Position numbers and translations under genes: made by a program. Shown piece after piece: positions 25,156 through 33,987 of a stretch of 64,000 nucleotides of DNA. Every line of letters starts with the position of its first letter. The first letter of the stretch is position 1. Origin of the DNA: Hallella colorans (GTDB taxonomy: Bacteria > Bacteroidota > Bacteroidia > Bacteroidales > Bacteroidaceae); the NCBI RefSeq assembly GCF_003096815.1, contig NZ_QENY01000018.1, positions 1 to 64,000 of the forward strand, in the 5' to 3' direction. Below the pieces are notes generated by a model that was given only the letters and a program-made list of their open reading frames with translations, had not been told where the DNA came from and did not search any database.

Positions 25156-26493
25156 ATGACAAAGACGAATGAATTAGATATGTTGCATGGCCCATTATTG
25201 GGTAAAATATTGAAATTTGCCATGCCGTTTGCGGCAAGCAGCGTCTTGCAACAGCTTTTTAATTCGGTAGACGTGGCTGTTGTGGGACGGTTTGCGTGTA
25301 GCGAGGCGTTAGCCGCCGTGGGTGCCAATACATTCCTGATAAATCTTATGATCAATTTCTTCGTTGGCATATCCATTGGTGCGAGTGTCATAATCGCCAA
25401 CCATGTAGGCCAACGTGACACGCAAAGCATTCGCCATGCTGTCAGCACCTCGGCGGCGTTGGCTATCGTGAGTGGCGTTTTCCTGCTATTTGCAGGACTT
25501 ATTTTGTCTCGCCCTGTATTGCTTTTAATGGAAACGCCACACAATATCATCGACGATGCCGTGCTCTATCTACGTATCTATTTTCTTGGCGTGCCATTCG
25601 TGATGATCTATAATTTTGGTGCTTCTATTTTGCGTAGCAAGGGCGATACACGTCGGCCGCTTTATGTGTTGATGGTGGCGGGGGTAATTAACACTGTGCT
25701 GAACTTAATTTTAGTCATTAATTTCCACATGAGTGTGATGGGAGTGGCTATTGCAACCGATGTGTCCAATCTTTTTTGTGCGGCTATTATAGTGTGGATA
25801 CTGAGAAAAGAGGATGGCGCTTTTAAATTGAACATCAGAAAAATACACATTTACAATATAGAGTTAAAGCGCATTTTGCAAATCGGAGTGCCTGCGGGAG
25901 TCCAGAGTATGGTGTTCTCGCTGAGCAATATCTTTGTGCAAAGTGCCATCAATGGTTATGGATCAAGTGCCGTTGCAGGTGCGTCGGTATCGCAAACTTT
26001 TGATAGCTATTGTTACTTTTTGCTGGGTGCGTTTAGCAGTGCGGCAGTGACGTTCATAGGGCAAAACTATGGAGCCGGTCATTTGGATCGTTGCAAGCGA
26101 GTGTTTCGAATTTGCTTAGTGGGTGGTTTTTTGGTTTGTTTTGTTTCAAACATGCTATTCATGCTATTTGATGATGAAGTGTTATCGTTGTTTACAACCG
26201 ATCCATCCGTGATATATTATGCCAAGCTCAGAATGCAATATGTACTTGTTTTCCAATCTATAGCTACATTTTATGACATTCCCTCGTCTGCATTGCGTGC
26301 ATACGGACACTCGTTAGAGCCGGCCTTGCTCACAATTTTTGGCACCTGTGTCATACGAGTGGTTTGGGTAATGCTCATCTGCCCAATATGGCCTGGCTTT
26401 GTGCACCTGATGATTTGTTATCCTGTCACTTGGATTATTACAAGTATATTGGTGTGCCTTAGCTATTATTTTCATACATATAAAATACGGTGA
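25156..26493 (+). CDS. MATE-family multidrug/Na+ antiporter
   Basis: This polytopic membrane protein of 445 residues has about 12 predicted helices and two MatE repeats (about 15-175 and 240-400). Typical family sequence includes PFAASSVLQQLFNSVDVAVV and IGVPAGVQSMVFSLSN. MATE proteins export organic cations in exchange for Na+ or H+. The ATG at 25156 is chosen because the in-frame ATG at 25099 lies inside the hairpin downstream of glmM and its extra residues are not family-like. The substrate cannot be read. Confidence 0.92.
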   Translation: MTKTNELDMLHGPLLGKILKFAMPFAASSVLQQLFNSVDVAVVGRFACSEALAAVGANTFLINLMINFFVGISIGASVIIANHVGQRDTQSIRHAVSTSAALAIVSGVFLLFAGLILSRPVLLLMETPHNIIDDAVLYLRIYFLGVPFVMIYNFGASILRSKGDTRRPLYVLMVAGVINTVLNLILVINFHMSVMGVAIATDVSNLFCAAIIVWILRKEDGAFKLNIRKIHIYNIELKRILQIGVPAGVQSMVFSLSNIFVQSAINGYGSSAVAGASVSQTFDSYCYFLLGAFSSAAVTFIGQNYGAGHLDRCKRVFRICLVGGFLVCFVSNMLFMLFDDEVLSLFTTDPSVIYYAKLRMQYVLVFQSIATFYDIPSSALRAYGHSLEPALLTIFGTCVIRVVWVMLICPIWPGFVHLMICYPVTWIITSILVCLSYYFHTYKIR

Positions 26494-26607
26494 TAGCTAA
26501 TTTTTTATATTTTTTGTTGCGAAAGCGTGCATATATGAAGTGGCGGCGTATGATGTTTTCCTTTAGAAATGGGTATAGTCATTTCTTCAAGTTTTTAATT
26601 TTAGGAC
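26494..26607. other. Spacer after the MATE gene
   Basis: AT-rich spacer with no gene. It is the first part of the 364-bp gap 26494-26857, whose middle holds the candidate small RNA at 26608-26670. Confidence 0.35.
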
Positions 26608-26670
26608 AAAAAAAATGGAGTACCGCCGTACTCCAACCTTGTTAACCTTAAATCTAATACTATGAAAAAC
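26608..26670 (-). ncRNA. Candidate small RNA with own promoter and terminator
   Basis: On the minus strand a TAACTTTG -7 element (26684-26677) is followed by about 60 nt without a reading frame. The unit ends in an 8-bp stem with CGCC-type tetraloop (26616-26623 with 26628-26635, TGGAGTAC/GTACTCCA) and a T8 tract. Promoter, short body and terminator together form a complete independent unit in a 364-bp gap between convergent genes. The exact 5' end is inferred from the promoter position. Alternatively the hairpin could serve as a distant terminator for the envelope operon at 26858-27758. Confidence 0.55.
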
Positions 26671-26676
26671 ACATCG

Positions 26677-26684
26677 CAAAGTTA
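26677..26684 (-). promoter_or_regulatory. -7 element TAACTTTG of the candidate small RNA
   Basis: An exact TAnnTTTG match on the minus strand, about 40 bp before the terminator stem. Upstream, TTTC rather than TTTG stands near -33. Confidence 0.5.
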
Positions 26685-26857
26685 GTAAGTTTTTATAATA
26701 AAGAAACTGTTTACGCACAAAAGGTGTGTTTTATAACTTAAATTACCACTTTACGCTCGTCAGTTTAGATTTGTTAACATTGTTGGCGTGGTCCTTTTCT
26801 ATATTTGGTGTGGTTGTTAATAGTGACATGAGTGGTTGATATGAGCTATCAAGTTTA

Positions 26858-27115
26858 CTATTTTTTAAATTTGCGATACAGTTTCCATCCCAAAATAATA
26901 GCATCTAAAAGTCCAGCCCCTGTGGTCATTAAGCCACCAAAACGTTTGGTAGGCGAAGTGCTTTTAGTGATTTGTCGTGACTTTGCGAAAAGCGAGTTCC
27001 AATGGCCTTTTATTTTGTGGTCATCTTTTTGGATTTCTTTTTGGATCATGGCTTTACGCAGTTGGATTTGCTCCAACTTAGTATAGATGGTATCCGAGGA
27101 ATTATTTTGGGACAT
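26858..27115 (-). CDS. Small hypothetical protein of the YtxH/holin operon
   Basis: This 85-residue basic protein has an N-terminal helical part rich in charged residues (IQLRKAMIQKEIQKDDHKIK) and one weakly hydrophobic C-terminal segment (about 62-78, LMTTGAGLLDAIILGWKL). I do not recognise a named family. It starts 3 bp after the holin-like gene and is surely in the same operon, so an envelope-associated role is likely but unproven. Confidence 0.75.
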   Translation of the reverse strand: MSQNNSSDTIYTKLEQIQLRKAMIQKEIQKDDHKIKGHWNSLFAKSRQITKSTSPTKRFGGLMTTGAGLLDAIILGWKLYRKFKK

Positions 27116-27118
27116 AAT

Positions 27119-27469
27119 TTATTTGCTTAATAATAATGATGCAAGAAACTTAACGAGTGGCTTTTCTATCCATTGCTTCTTAAACATGATGAGAAGTAAG
27201 AGTATAAGAAGATAGATACCCGCAATGATGGCGTAACCTGCCACGATGCCAACTAATGGTTCGAGAGCGTGTGCGCCAGCAAAACCTAAATAGATGAGCA
27301 TGAGCATGGACAGCAACGAGATAATGGAGATGATAGCGAAGGCTGTTAATATTTTCACCACTTTCTCCACTATGTCCAACTTTAAATATTCTCCTTGCAG
27401 GGAGGCGTAATGCTTTAAAGTCTCAATGAGTTGGCCAATGGTTTCTACATTTTGGTCGTTTGAAAACAT
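27119..27469 (-). CDS. Holin-X-like (DUF1469) membrane protein
   Basis: This 116-residue protein has a short soluble N-terminus and two adjacent long membrane helices (about 40-65 and 72-97; AIISIISLLSMLMLIYLGFA). It matches the phage-holin-X/DUF1469 style found next to YtxH proteins in many bacteria. Despite the name, the chromosomal context shows no phage genes, so it is better seen as an envelope-stress membrane protein. Confidence 0.8.
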   Translation of the reverse strand: MFSNDQNVETIGQLIETLKHYASLQGEYLKLDIVEKVVKILTAFAIISIISLLSMLMLIYLGFAGAHALEPLVGIVAGYAIIAGIYLLILLLLIMFKKQWIEKPLVKFLASLLLSK

Positions 27470-27495
27470 GATAGCTTAGATATTGGGTTTTAAAA

Positions 27496-27525
27496 CAAGG
27501 GGTTGTGAGTTTTCACAGCCCCTTG
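27496..27525 (-). terminator. Hairpin between ytxH-like and holin-like genes
   Basis: A 13-bp stem with one wobble (27496-27508 with 27513-27525) and a 4-nt loop is followed on the minus strand by TTTTAAAA. It may partially terminate after the first gene and lower expression of the two downstream genes. Confidence 0.65.
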
Positions 27526-27542
27526 CATATAATTCCGATTGA

Positions 27543-27758
27543 TTAGAGTTTCTTGCCCACGGCTTCTTTAATATCCTCAACGAAGTCTTCCGCGTCTTTG
27601 GTATTAAGTTTGATGTCGTGTTTTTTGCAGAAGTCATCTACAGTGTCATTAATTTTTGAGCGGGTTTCTGAACCTTTTTCAGGAGCCATGAGAATACCTA
27701 AAACAGTTCCTGCGATAGCACCACCTAAGAATGCGCTAATGTAACCTAATGTTTTCAT
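27543..27758 (-). CDS. YtxH-family small membrane protein
   Basis: This 71-residue protein has an N-terminal glycine-rich helix (LGYISAFLGGAIAGTVLGIL) followed by the YtxH hallmark MAPEKGSETRSKI and a charged helical tail. YtxH-type proteins are often associated with general stress responses. It is the first gene of a three-gene minus-strand operon with its own TATATTTG promoter. Confidence 0.85.
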   Translation of the reverse strand: MKTLGYISAFLGGAIAGTVLGILMAPEKGSETRSKINDTVDDFCKKHDIKLNTKDAEDFVEDIKEAVGKKL

Positions 27759-27798
27759 AATCGTTTTATTTTGTTAGTATTATAATTTTTCCTATTTG

Positions 27799-27806
27799 CA
27801 AATATA
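27799..27806 (-). promoter_or_regulatory. -7 element TATATTTG before the YtxH operon
   Basis: An exact TAnnTTTG match on the minus strand, 41 bp before the start at 27758. Confidence 0.65.
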
Positions 27807-27994
27807 ACATTTTCATTGTAAAAAACGAGAAAAAATGCTGTTTTTTTTTGTAAAAAAACTTCTGTTATGTTGATTTAACAAACTTTATGCGGATAGCTAT
27901 TTCCATTTTGTAGATTATTTCGTAATTTCGCCAAATATAGAAATATAATAGTCATTTAAGAAATAAATGTTTTATCTATAAATAAACAAATGAT

Positions 27995-28495
27995 ATGAAG
28001 AAATTATTCGTCATGGGTTCTGCCTTGTGTGTTGCTATGGCATTCACGAGTTGCAAATCACAGGAGAGTGCTTATAAGAAAGCCTACGAGAAGGCTAAGG
28101 CGCAAGATGAGAAATACCAAGCCCAGCAGCCTACCCAAGAAGCTGCTCCGGTAGTAACGCCGTTAACAACACAGCCAGCCACTCAAACTACCGTCTCTAA
28201 CGTTGACAACGCTACTGTTCGCACAGAGGATGTTACGGTTGTTAGTGGCGCTGGCTTGCAAGCATACAGTGTAGTGGTAGGCTCTTTCGGCTTGAAGGCC
28301 AACGCTGAGGGGTTGCAAAGCTCTTTGGTGCAAGGTGGATACGATGCCCAAATAGTTTACAACTCAAATTTCAATATGTATCGCGTGGTAGCCACTACCT
28401 ATGCCGACAAGAGCAAGGCCGTGGAGAGTCGCGATGCCATTCGTGGCAGCCAGTACAATCCAAAGGGCGACGCTTGGTTGCTGTATAAGAAATAA
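27995..28495 (+). CDS. SPOR-domain lipoprotein
   Basis: This 166-residue protein has a lipoprotein signal (FTSC, Cys at about 20), a Gln/Pro/Thr-rich linker (about 35-80) and a C-terminal SPOR domain (about 88-166; YSVVVGSFGLKANAEGLQSS, YRVVATTYADKSKA, DAWLLYKK). SPOR domains bind denuded septal peptidoglycan, so a cell-division or envelope role is likely. It is the first gene of SPOR-ruvX-def-TPR; ruvX begins 2 bp after its stop. TAATTTCG at 27923 is a one-mismatch promoter candidate. Confidence 0.9.
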   Translation: MKKLFVMGSALCVAMAFTSCKSQESAYKKAYEKAKAQDEKYQAQQPTQEAAPVVTPLTTQPATQTTVSNVDNATVRTEDVTVVSGAGLQAYSVVVGSFGLKANAEGLQSSLVQGGYDAQIVYNSNFNMYRVVATTYADKSKAVESRDAIRGSQYNPKGDAWLLYKK

Positions 28496-28497
28496 AT

Positions 28498-28914
28498 TTG
28501 GCAAGAATATTATCAATAGACTATGGCAAAAAACGCACGGGATTGGCTGTGACCGATCCCTTGCAAATTATTGCCAATGCGCTAACTACGATAGATACTA
28601 AAGACTTGTTCGACTTTCTCTCCCTGTATGTTCAAAAAGAGAAAGTCGAACGTATTATTATTGGCAAGCCCTTGCAGCTTAATGCCAATCCATCAGAGAA
28701 TTTTTTAAGGGTGGAAAACTTTGTGAATAGGTGGAAAAATGCTCACCCTGAAGTACCTATTGTGTATTATGACGAACGTTTCACTTCGGTGATGGCCCAG
28801 CGCGTAATACTACAGTCGGGAGTGAAAAAGAAAACAAGAAGGGAGAACAAGGGCTTGGTAGATGAGATTAGCGCCACTATTATACTTCAAGATTACATGA
28901 GTTCAAGAAGATGA
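28498..28914 (+). CDS. ruvX: YqgF/RuvX-family putative Holliday junction resolvase
   Basis: This 138-residue RNase H-fold protein starts at a TTG: no ATG exists in phase before the conserved first strand ARILSIDYGKKRTGLAV. Motifs IDYGKKRTG, IIIGKPLQ, YYDERFTSVMA and LVDEISATIILQDYM are all family-typical. The family acts in 16S rRNA 5'-end processing or Holliday junction cleavage. The TTG lies 2 bp after the preceding stop, and the end overlaps def by ATGA, so translation is coupled on both sides. Confidence 0.92.
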   Translation: MARILSIDYGKKRTGLAVTDPLQIIANALTTIDTKDLFDFLSLYVQKEKVERIIIGKPLQLNANPSENFLRVENFVNRWKNAHPEVPIVYYDERFTSVMAQRVILQSGVKKKTRRENKGLVDEISATIILQDYMSSRR

Positions 28915-29474
28915 TTTTACCTATTTACACTTACGGGCATTCCGTATTAAGGAAGGTTGCTCAGGATATTCCCACAGATTTTCAAGATTTAGACAAGCTC
29001 ATCCATGACATGTATGATACGCTTGACGCTGCCTCGGGCGTGGGCTTGGCGGCTCCGCAAATAGGAAAGTCTATACGTGTGGTGGTAATAGACCTTGACG
29101 TGTTGAAGGATGACCTTCCCGAGTATGCTGGATATCGTCATGCGTTTATCAATTCTCATATTATAGAGGTGGACAAGTCGTCAGACAAGGTCACGATGGA
29201 GGAGGGCTGTTTGTCCATTCCCGGCCTGAACGAAAATGTTGAGCGCTACTCTCGCATACATGTGAAATATCTTGATGAGGCACTACAGCCGCATGATGAA
29301 TGGGTAGAAGGATTTCTCGCTCGGGTAATGCAGCACGAGTTTGACCACCTTGAGGGAGTGATGTATGTAGACAGAATTTCGCCGCTACGCAAGCAACTTG
29401 TTAAAAATAAGCTGCGTAACATATCGCAGGGCAAATTCAAATGTTCGTATAGAACGAAGATAGCCCATAAATAA
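28911..29474 (+). CDS. def: Peptide deformylase
   Basis: This 187-residue metalloenzyme removes the formyl group from nascent N-termini. All three motifs are present: GVGLAAPQIG (43-52), EGCLSIPG with metal ligand Cys100, and QHEFDHLEG with ligands His142 and His146 and catalytic Glu143. It overlaps ruvX by four bases and is followed 4 bp later by the TPR gene. Confidence 0.97.
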   Translation: MILPIYTYGHSVLRKVAQDIPTDFQDLDKLIHDMYDTLDAASGVGLAAPQIGKSIRVVVIDLDVLKDDLPEYAGYRHAFINSHIIEVDKSSDKVTMEEGCLSIPGLNENVERYSRIHVKYLDEALQPHDEWVEGFLARVMQHEFDHLEGVMYVDRISPLRKQLVKNKLRNISQGKFKCSYRTKIAHK

Positions 29475-29478
29475 TACG

Positions 29479-31467
29479 ATGATGAAGGGCAAGCTAATCT
29501 TGTTGCTCATAATGCTGTTGCCAGCTCACCGGATGAGTGCGCAATACAATATAGACCGACTGATTACCAGCGGTGAGGTGGCCTTGCATTACGAAGATTA
29601 CGTGCTCTCCATACAATATTTTAACAAAGTATTGGCCCTGAAGCCTTACCTTTGGTTGCCTTGGTTCGACCGATCGGTAGCTAAGTTCTATTTGGAAGAC
29701 TATGTAGGCGCTGAACATGATGCCTCGAAAGCTTTGGAGCTCAATCCTTATATTGAGCAAATTTACGACTTGCGCGCCATCAGTCGCATTAGGCAAGAGA
29801 AATACCACGATGCCATCACCGACTATACGCATGCCATTGGCTTGAACTCCACTATTTCAAGTTTTTGGCTCAACAGAGCCATTTGCCGCATGAACGTCAA
29901 GGATTACGATCGTGCTATATTGGATGCAGACTCCATTATCGCTCGTTGGGCCAATACTGCGGCGGCTTATTCGCTAAAGGCAGATATTTTTTTGAACAAG
30001 AAAGATACCGTCGAGGCAGATGTGTGGCTATCTAAAAGCCTTAAAATAGACCCATACAACGCTGACGCTTGGATGACACGCTCGTACATCGCGCTTAACA
30101 GACGAGAATGGAGAGGTGCCGATTCTTGTTTAACAAAAGCCATTCACTTGAGACCAAAAGTGGTAAACAACTATATAAACAGAGCCCTGGCCAGACTTAA
30201 TTACAACAATTTGCGAGGTGCGATGGCTGATTATGACATGGCCATCGACCTTAACCCCAACAATTTTTTGGCTCACTACAATCGTGGTTTGCTGCGTGTA
30301 CAGCTGGGCGACGATAATCGTGCCATCGAGGATTTCGATTTCGTAATCAAGATGGAACCACACAATTTTATGGCCATCTACAACCGAGCTATTCTCAATG
30401 ACAAGGTTGGAAACCTGCGTGAGGCCATACGAGACTATACCGCTGTTATCAAACAATTTCCGAATTTTTGGACAGGTTTGAGCGCAAGAGCCAATTGTTA
30501 TCGTCGGTTGGGCATGACATCAAAAGCCGAGCAAGATGAGTTCCGCATCTTTAAAGCGCAGATGGATAAACATATAGGCGTTCAAAAACGATGGAGTAGA
30601 GAAAAAATCAAAGAAACACGAAAACGTTCCGAGATTAATCTTGACAAATATAATGATATTGTAGTTGAGGACAAACCAGAGCAAATACAACATGAGTACA
30701 AAAGCCAGTATCGTGGAACTATTCAGAACCGTGAAGTTGACATAGAGCTATTGCCCATGTATCAACTATCCTATTTTGCTTATTCTGATGATATTTACAA
30801 TTATAAAGCATACGACGCGTCGGTCGATTCTTTTAATGCCAAGCGTGATCCTATACGCAAATTGAACCTTACGTGTAATCACAAGCGCAACAAACTGACG
30901 GTCGTAAGGTCTAAACAGATATTTCAACTCATAGACGCGCTGTCTGTTGGTATTGGCGCTGAGCGAGACCGCAACATACAGGCGGATCTGCTTTTGCAGC
31001 GTGCCGTGGCATACGCCGACGCTCAAAACTATGCCAGTGCCATCGCGGACCTTGACGATTTCTTATCAATGAGAAAAGGCTCACTTATGGGACACTGGAT
31101 GAGGGCGGTGTGCCAAGCCTTGCAAAATAGCTATGATGCGTCAAAAGGACAAAACATAAGTTTGAAGATTGCGCAAGCAGAGGGCGATTTTGCGGAGGCT
31201 ATCAAGCTCGCCCCCAAGAACGCATATCTCTATTTTGACCGAGCAAACATGTTTGCCGACATAAAAAATAACGATCGTGCCATAGCCGATTATACCCGTG
31301 CTATACAATTGGATGGGCGTTTGGCAGAAGCTTACTATAACAGAGCAATTGTTCATTATCGTGCTGGCAAACTCAAAGAGGCGCTTGTAGACTTGAGCAA
31401 AGCTGGTGAATTGGGGCTTTACGATGCTTATGCATTGAGCAAAAGACTATCGGCTGAGAGCAAGTAG
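29479..31467 (+). CDS. Exported tetratricopeptide-repeat protein
   Basis: This 662-residue protein has a signal peptide (about 1-22, HRMSAQ), then about nine TPR units (residues 30-365), a non-repeat region (about 370-500) and about three more TPRs (510-650; DRAIADYTRAIQLDGRLAEA). TPRs are protein-binding scaffolds; the export signal points to the periplasm or outer membrane. It is last in the SPOR-ruvX-def cluster. No enzymatic domain is seen. Confidence 0.88.
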   Translation: MMKGKLILLLIMLLPAHRMSAQYNIDRLITSGEVALHYEDYVLSIQYFNKVLALKPYLWLPWFDRSVAKFYLEDYVGAEHDASKALELNPYIEQIYDLRAISRIRQEKYHDAITDYTHAIGLNSTISSFWLNRAICRMNVKDYDRAILDADSIIARWANTAAAYSLKADIFLNKKDTVEADVWLSKSLKIDPYNADAWMTRSYIALNRREWRGADSCLTKAIHLRPKVVNNYINRALARLNYNNLRGAMADYDMAIDLNPNNFLAHYNRGLLRVQLGDDNRAIEDFDFVIKMEPHNFMAIYNRAILNDKVGNLREAIRDYTAVIKQFPNFWTGLSARANCYRRLGMTSKAEQDEFRIFKAQMDKHIGVQKRWSREKIKETRKRSEINLDKYNDIVVEDKPEQIQHEYKSQYRGTIQNREVDIELLPMYQLSYFAYSDDIYNYKAYDASVDSFNAKRDPIRKLNLTCNHKRNKLTVVRSKQIFQLIDALSVGIGAERDRNIQADLLLQRAVAYADAQNYASAIADLDDFLSMRKGSLMGHWMRAVCQALQNSYDASKGQNISLKIAQAEGDFAEAIKLAPKNAYLYFDRANMFADIKNNDRAIADYTRAIQLDGRLAEAYYNRAIVHYRAGKLKEALVDLSKAGELGLYDAYALSKRLSAESK

Positions 31468-31677
31468 ACTTGGACGTTAAGCTACAAACGTTTTTCCTGC
31501 ATTGGCTATAGAGGGAGAATGGCGTATATGCGTTGAGTTCCTCTCATAGCGATTGTTACCGAAAAAAACAAAGATGACAGGACATCATCTATATTTCTTT
31601 TTATATTATATATGGTACTCAATGTTTAGAACCAATCTTTAACGTGTTTGTAAGTTGTTGATGCACATTTTAAATCA

Positions 31678-31685
31678 TAACTTTG
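31678..31685 (+). promoter_or_regulatory. Upstream thrS promoter, -7 element TAACTTTG
   Basis: An exact TAnnTTTG match with TTG at 31658-31660 about 17 bp upstream. It would give a leader of about 85 nt before thrS. It lies in the 308-bp gap 31468-31775, which otherwise holds no gene. Confidence 0.6.
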
Positions 31686-31738
31686 CGCATTATTATTATA
31701 TTTTAGTGTTTTTATTATTGGGTTCAAAAAATATGTAT

Positions 31739-31746
31739 TAATTTTG
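31739..31746 (+). promoter_or_regulatory. Downstream thrS promoter, -7 element TAATTTTG
   Basis: A second exact match, with TTG at 31718-31720 about 18 bp upstream, 29 bp before the thrS start. Tandem promoters are therefore possible. Confidence 0.55.
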
Positions 31747-31775
31747 CTATGATTTAAATAAAACTAATTTGTAAT

Positions 31776-33728
31776 ATGGTTAAAATCACTTTTCCAGACG
31801 GCTCTGTGCGTGAGTACGAGCAGGGCGTAACTGGACTTCAAATCGCAGAGAGCTTATCACCGGCTCTCGCCCGTGACGTTGTATCTTGCGGGGTAAATGG
31901 TGAGACTACAGAGTTGAACCGTCCAATCAATGAAGACGCATCGATTGAGCTCTATAAATTTGAGGACGAAGAGGGCAAACATACGTTTTGGCACACATCG
32001 GCCCACTTGCTCGCCGAGGCGTTGCAAGAGCTATATCCCGGCATCCAGTTTGGTTTTGGACCAGCCATCGAAAACGGATTTTTCTATGACGTGATGCTTC
32101 CAGACGGAAAAACCATCTCCGAAAACGACTTCCCCAAGATCGAGGACAAGATGCGTGAGTTGGCCAAGAAGAACGAGAAGGTAGTTCGGCGTGATGTCAG
32201 CAAAGCCGATGCCATGAAAGAATTTGAGGCCGATGGGCAGAAATATAAGGTGGAGCACATCGACTTAGACTTGAAAGATGGCACCATCTCCACATACACA
32301 CAAGGACATTTCACAGATCTTTGCCGTGGCCCTCACTTGATGAGCACAGGCCATATCAAAGCCATTAAGATAACGAGCGTGGCTGGCGCGTTCTGGCGCG
32401 GAGACGCATCGCGCGAACAAATGGTACGAGTTTATGGTATCACCTTCCCTAAGAAGAAGATGCTCGACGAATACCTTGTTATGCTTGAAGAGGCCAAAAA
32501 GCGCGACCATCGCAAGATAGGCAAGGAGATGGAGCTGTTTATGTTCTCTGACAGGGTTGGCAAAGGATTGCCCATTTGGTTGCCCAAGGGAACCCAGTTG
32601 CGTCTTCGCTTACAAGAATTGCTTCGCGGATTGTTAAAACCTTATAACTATCAGGAAGTGATTACGCCCGGAATTGGCTCCAAAAACCTATATGTCACCT
32701 CGGGCCACTACGCCCATTACGGCAAAGATTCTTTCCAGCCAATACACACGCCAGAGGAGGATGAGGAGTACATGTTGAAGCCCATGAACTGCCCACACCA
32801 CTGTGAGGTCTATGCCATGAAACCTCGGTCATATAAGGATTTGCCACTGCGCATCGCAGAATTTGGCACTGTCTTTCGCTATGAGAAGAGTGGAGAACTG
32901 CATGGATTGACCCGTGTGAGAACATTCACGCAAGACGACGCGCATATCTTTGTGCGTCCGGATCAAGTGAAAGCAGAGTTTGAGAATGTCATCGACATTA
33001 TACAGAAGGTATTCAATGTCTTTGGTTTTGACAACTATGAGGCACAGATCTCTTTGAGAGATCCCAAAGATACCGAAAAATATATAGGCTCTGACGAGAT
33101 ATGGGAAGAAAGCCAAAATGCCATCCGCGAGGCTTGCAAGGAGAAAGGCATGAAAGCGCGCGAGGAAATAGGAGAGGCTGCTTTCTATGGCCCCAAACTT
33201 GATTTCATGGTGAAAGACGCCATTGGCAGGCGTTGGCAACTTGGCACTATACAGGTAGATTACAATCTTCCTGCCCGGTTTAAGCTTGAGTACACTGACA
33301 CTGACAATTCCAAACAGGTGCCCGTTATGATACACCGTGCTCCGTTCGGATCGCTGGAGCGTTTCACAGCCGTGCTCATTGAGCATACTGCGGGTCATTT
33401 CCCATTGTGGCTTGCGCCCGACCAAGTGGCCATCTTGCCCATTTCCGAGAAGTATAACGATTACGCGCAAACCTTGAAAACATATTTCGACACCCAAGAC
33501 GTGCGTAGCTATGTTGATGACCGCAATGAAAAAGTAGGGCGCAAAATTAGGGACAACGAGCTCAAACGAGTGCCCTATATGGTTGTCGTAGGAGAGAAAG
33601 AGGCCACAGATGGACTTGTCTCCATGCGTAAACAGGGCGGTGGCGAACAAGCTTCGATGAAAAAAGAAGAGTTCGTTCAACGTATCAAAGACGAGGTTGC
33701 TAACCAGCTCAAGGACATAGAAGGGTAA
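31776..33728 (+). CDS. thrS: Threonyl-tRNA synthetase
   Basis: This 650-residue class II synthetase has a TGS domain (1-62), the second additional/editing domain (about 65-225; [21 protein letters not shown]) and a catalytic core with zinc ligands (Cys in [13 protein letters not shown] and later His residues). The C-terminal anticodon-binding domain begins near residue 545 ([13 protein letters not shown]). Length is normal. The usual bacterial neighbours infC, rpmI and rplT do not follow; a terminator and a lipoprotein gene come next. Confidence 0.98.
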   Translation: MVKITFPDGSVREYEQGVTGLQIAESLSPALARDVVSCGVNGETTELNRPINEDASIELYKFEDEEGKHTFWHTSAHLLAEALQELYPGIQFGFGPAIENGFFYDVMLPDGKTISENDFPKIEDKMRELAKKNEKVVRRDVSKADAMKEFEADGQKYKVEHIDLDLKDGTISTYTQGHFTDLCRGPHLMSTGHIKAIKITSVAGAFWRGDASREQMVRVYGITFPKKKMLDEYLVMLEEAKKRDHRKIGKEMELFMFSDRVGKGLPIWLPKGTQLRLRLQELLRGLLKPYNYQEVITPGIGSKNLYVTSGHYAHYGKDSFQPIHTPEEDEEYMLKPMNCPHHCEVYAMKPRSYKDLPLRIAEFGTVFRYEKSGELHGLTRVRTFTQDDAHIFVRPDQVKAEFENVIDIIQKVFNVFGFDNYEAQISLRDPKDTEKYIGSDEIWEESQNAIREACKEKGMKAREEIGEAAFYGPKLDFMVKDAIGRRWQLGTIQVDYNLPARFKLEYTDTDNSKQVPVMIHRAPFGSLERFTAVLIEHTAGHFPLWLAPDQVAILPISEKYNDYAQTLKTYFDTQDVRSYVDDRNEKVGRKIRDNELKRVPYMVVVGEKEATDGLVSMRKQGGGEQASMKKEEFVQRIKDEVANQLKDIEG

Positions 33729-33757
33729 AAAACTCCTCCTATCAAATAGACAAGAGG

Positions 33758-33826
33758 GTATCAAGCATATCGGTTTAAGGCTGTATCATAGTTTTTAATT
33801 CGATTAGCTTGATACTTTCTTTTTTC
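33758..33826 (+). terminator. Terminator after thrS
   Basis: A 9-bp stem GTATCAAGC/GCTTGATAC (33758-33766 with 33807-33815), a loop of 40 nt and then TTTCTTTTTT. The long loop lowers confidence. Confidence 0.55.
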
Positions 33827-33953
33827 CAATTTTTACCTTTTTTGCGGCATCAGCCATCATCATTTTGGCGGTGTTGTCAATAGCATGAGGGTTAATGACA
33901 TTTTTTTTATAATTTTCTCATGTCTGTTCGTTTTATGTTTCATAAGAATACGT

Positions 33954-33961
33954 TATATTTG
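33954..33961 (+). promoter_or_regulatory. -7 element TATATTTG before the Mfa2-like lipoprotein
   Basis: An exact TAnnTTTG match 26 bp before the start at 33988. Confidence 0.65.
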
Positions 33962-33987
33962 CATTAGAATAATAACCGATATATACA

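Noticed and set aside
26766..26773. Plus-strand TAGATTTG promoter
   Set aside because: It matches the consensus but has no plus-strand gene or terminator-bounded unit downstream.
27119..27469. Prophage remnant based on the holin-like gene
   Set aside because: No other phage genes are near, and the family is commonly chromosomal next to YtxH proteins.
32829..33764. 311-codon frame antisense to thrS
   Set aside because: It is a shadow of a highly conserved synthetase gene with no signals of its own.
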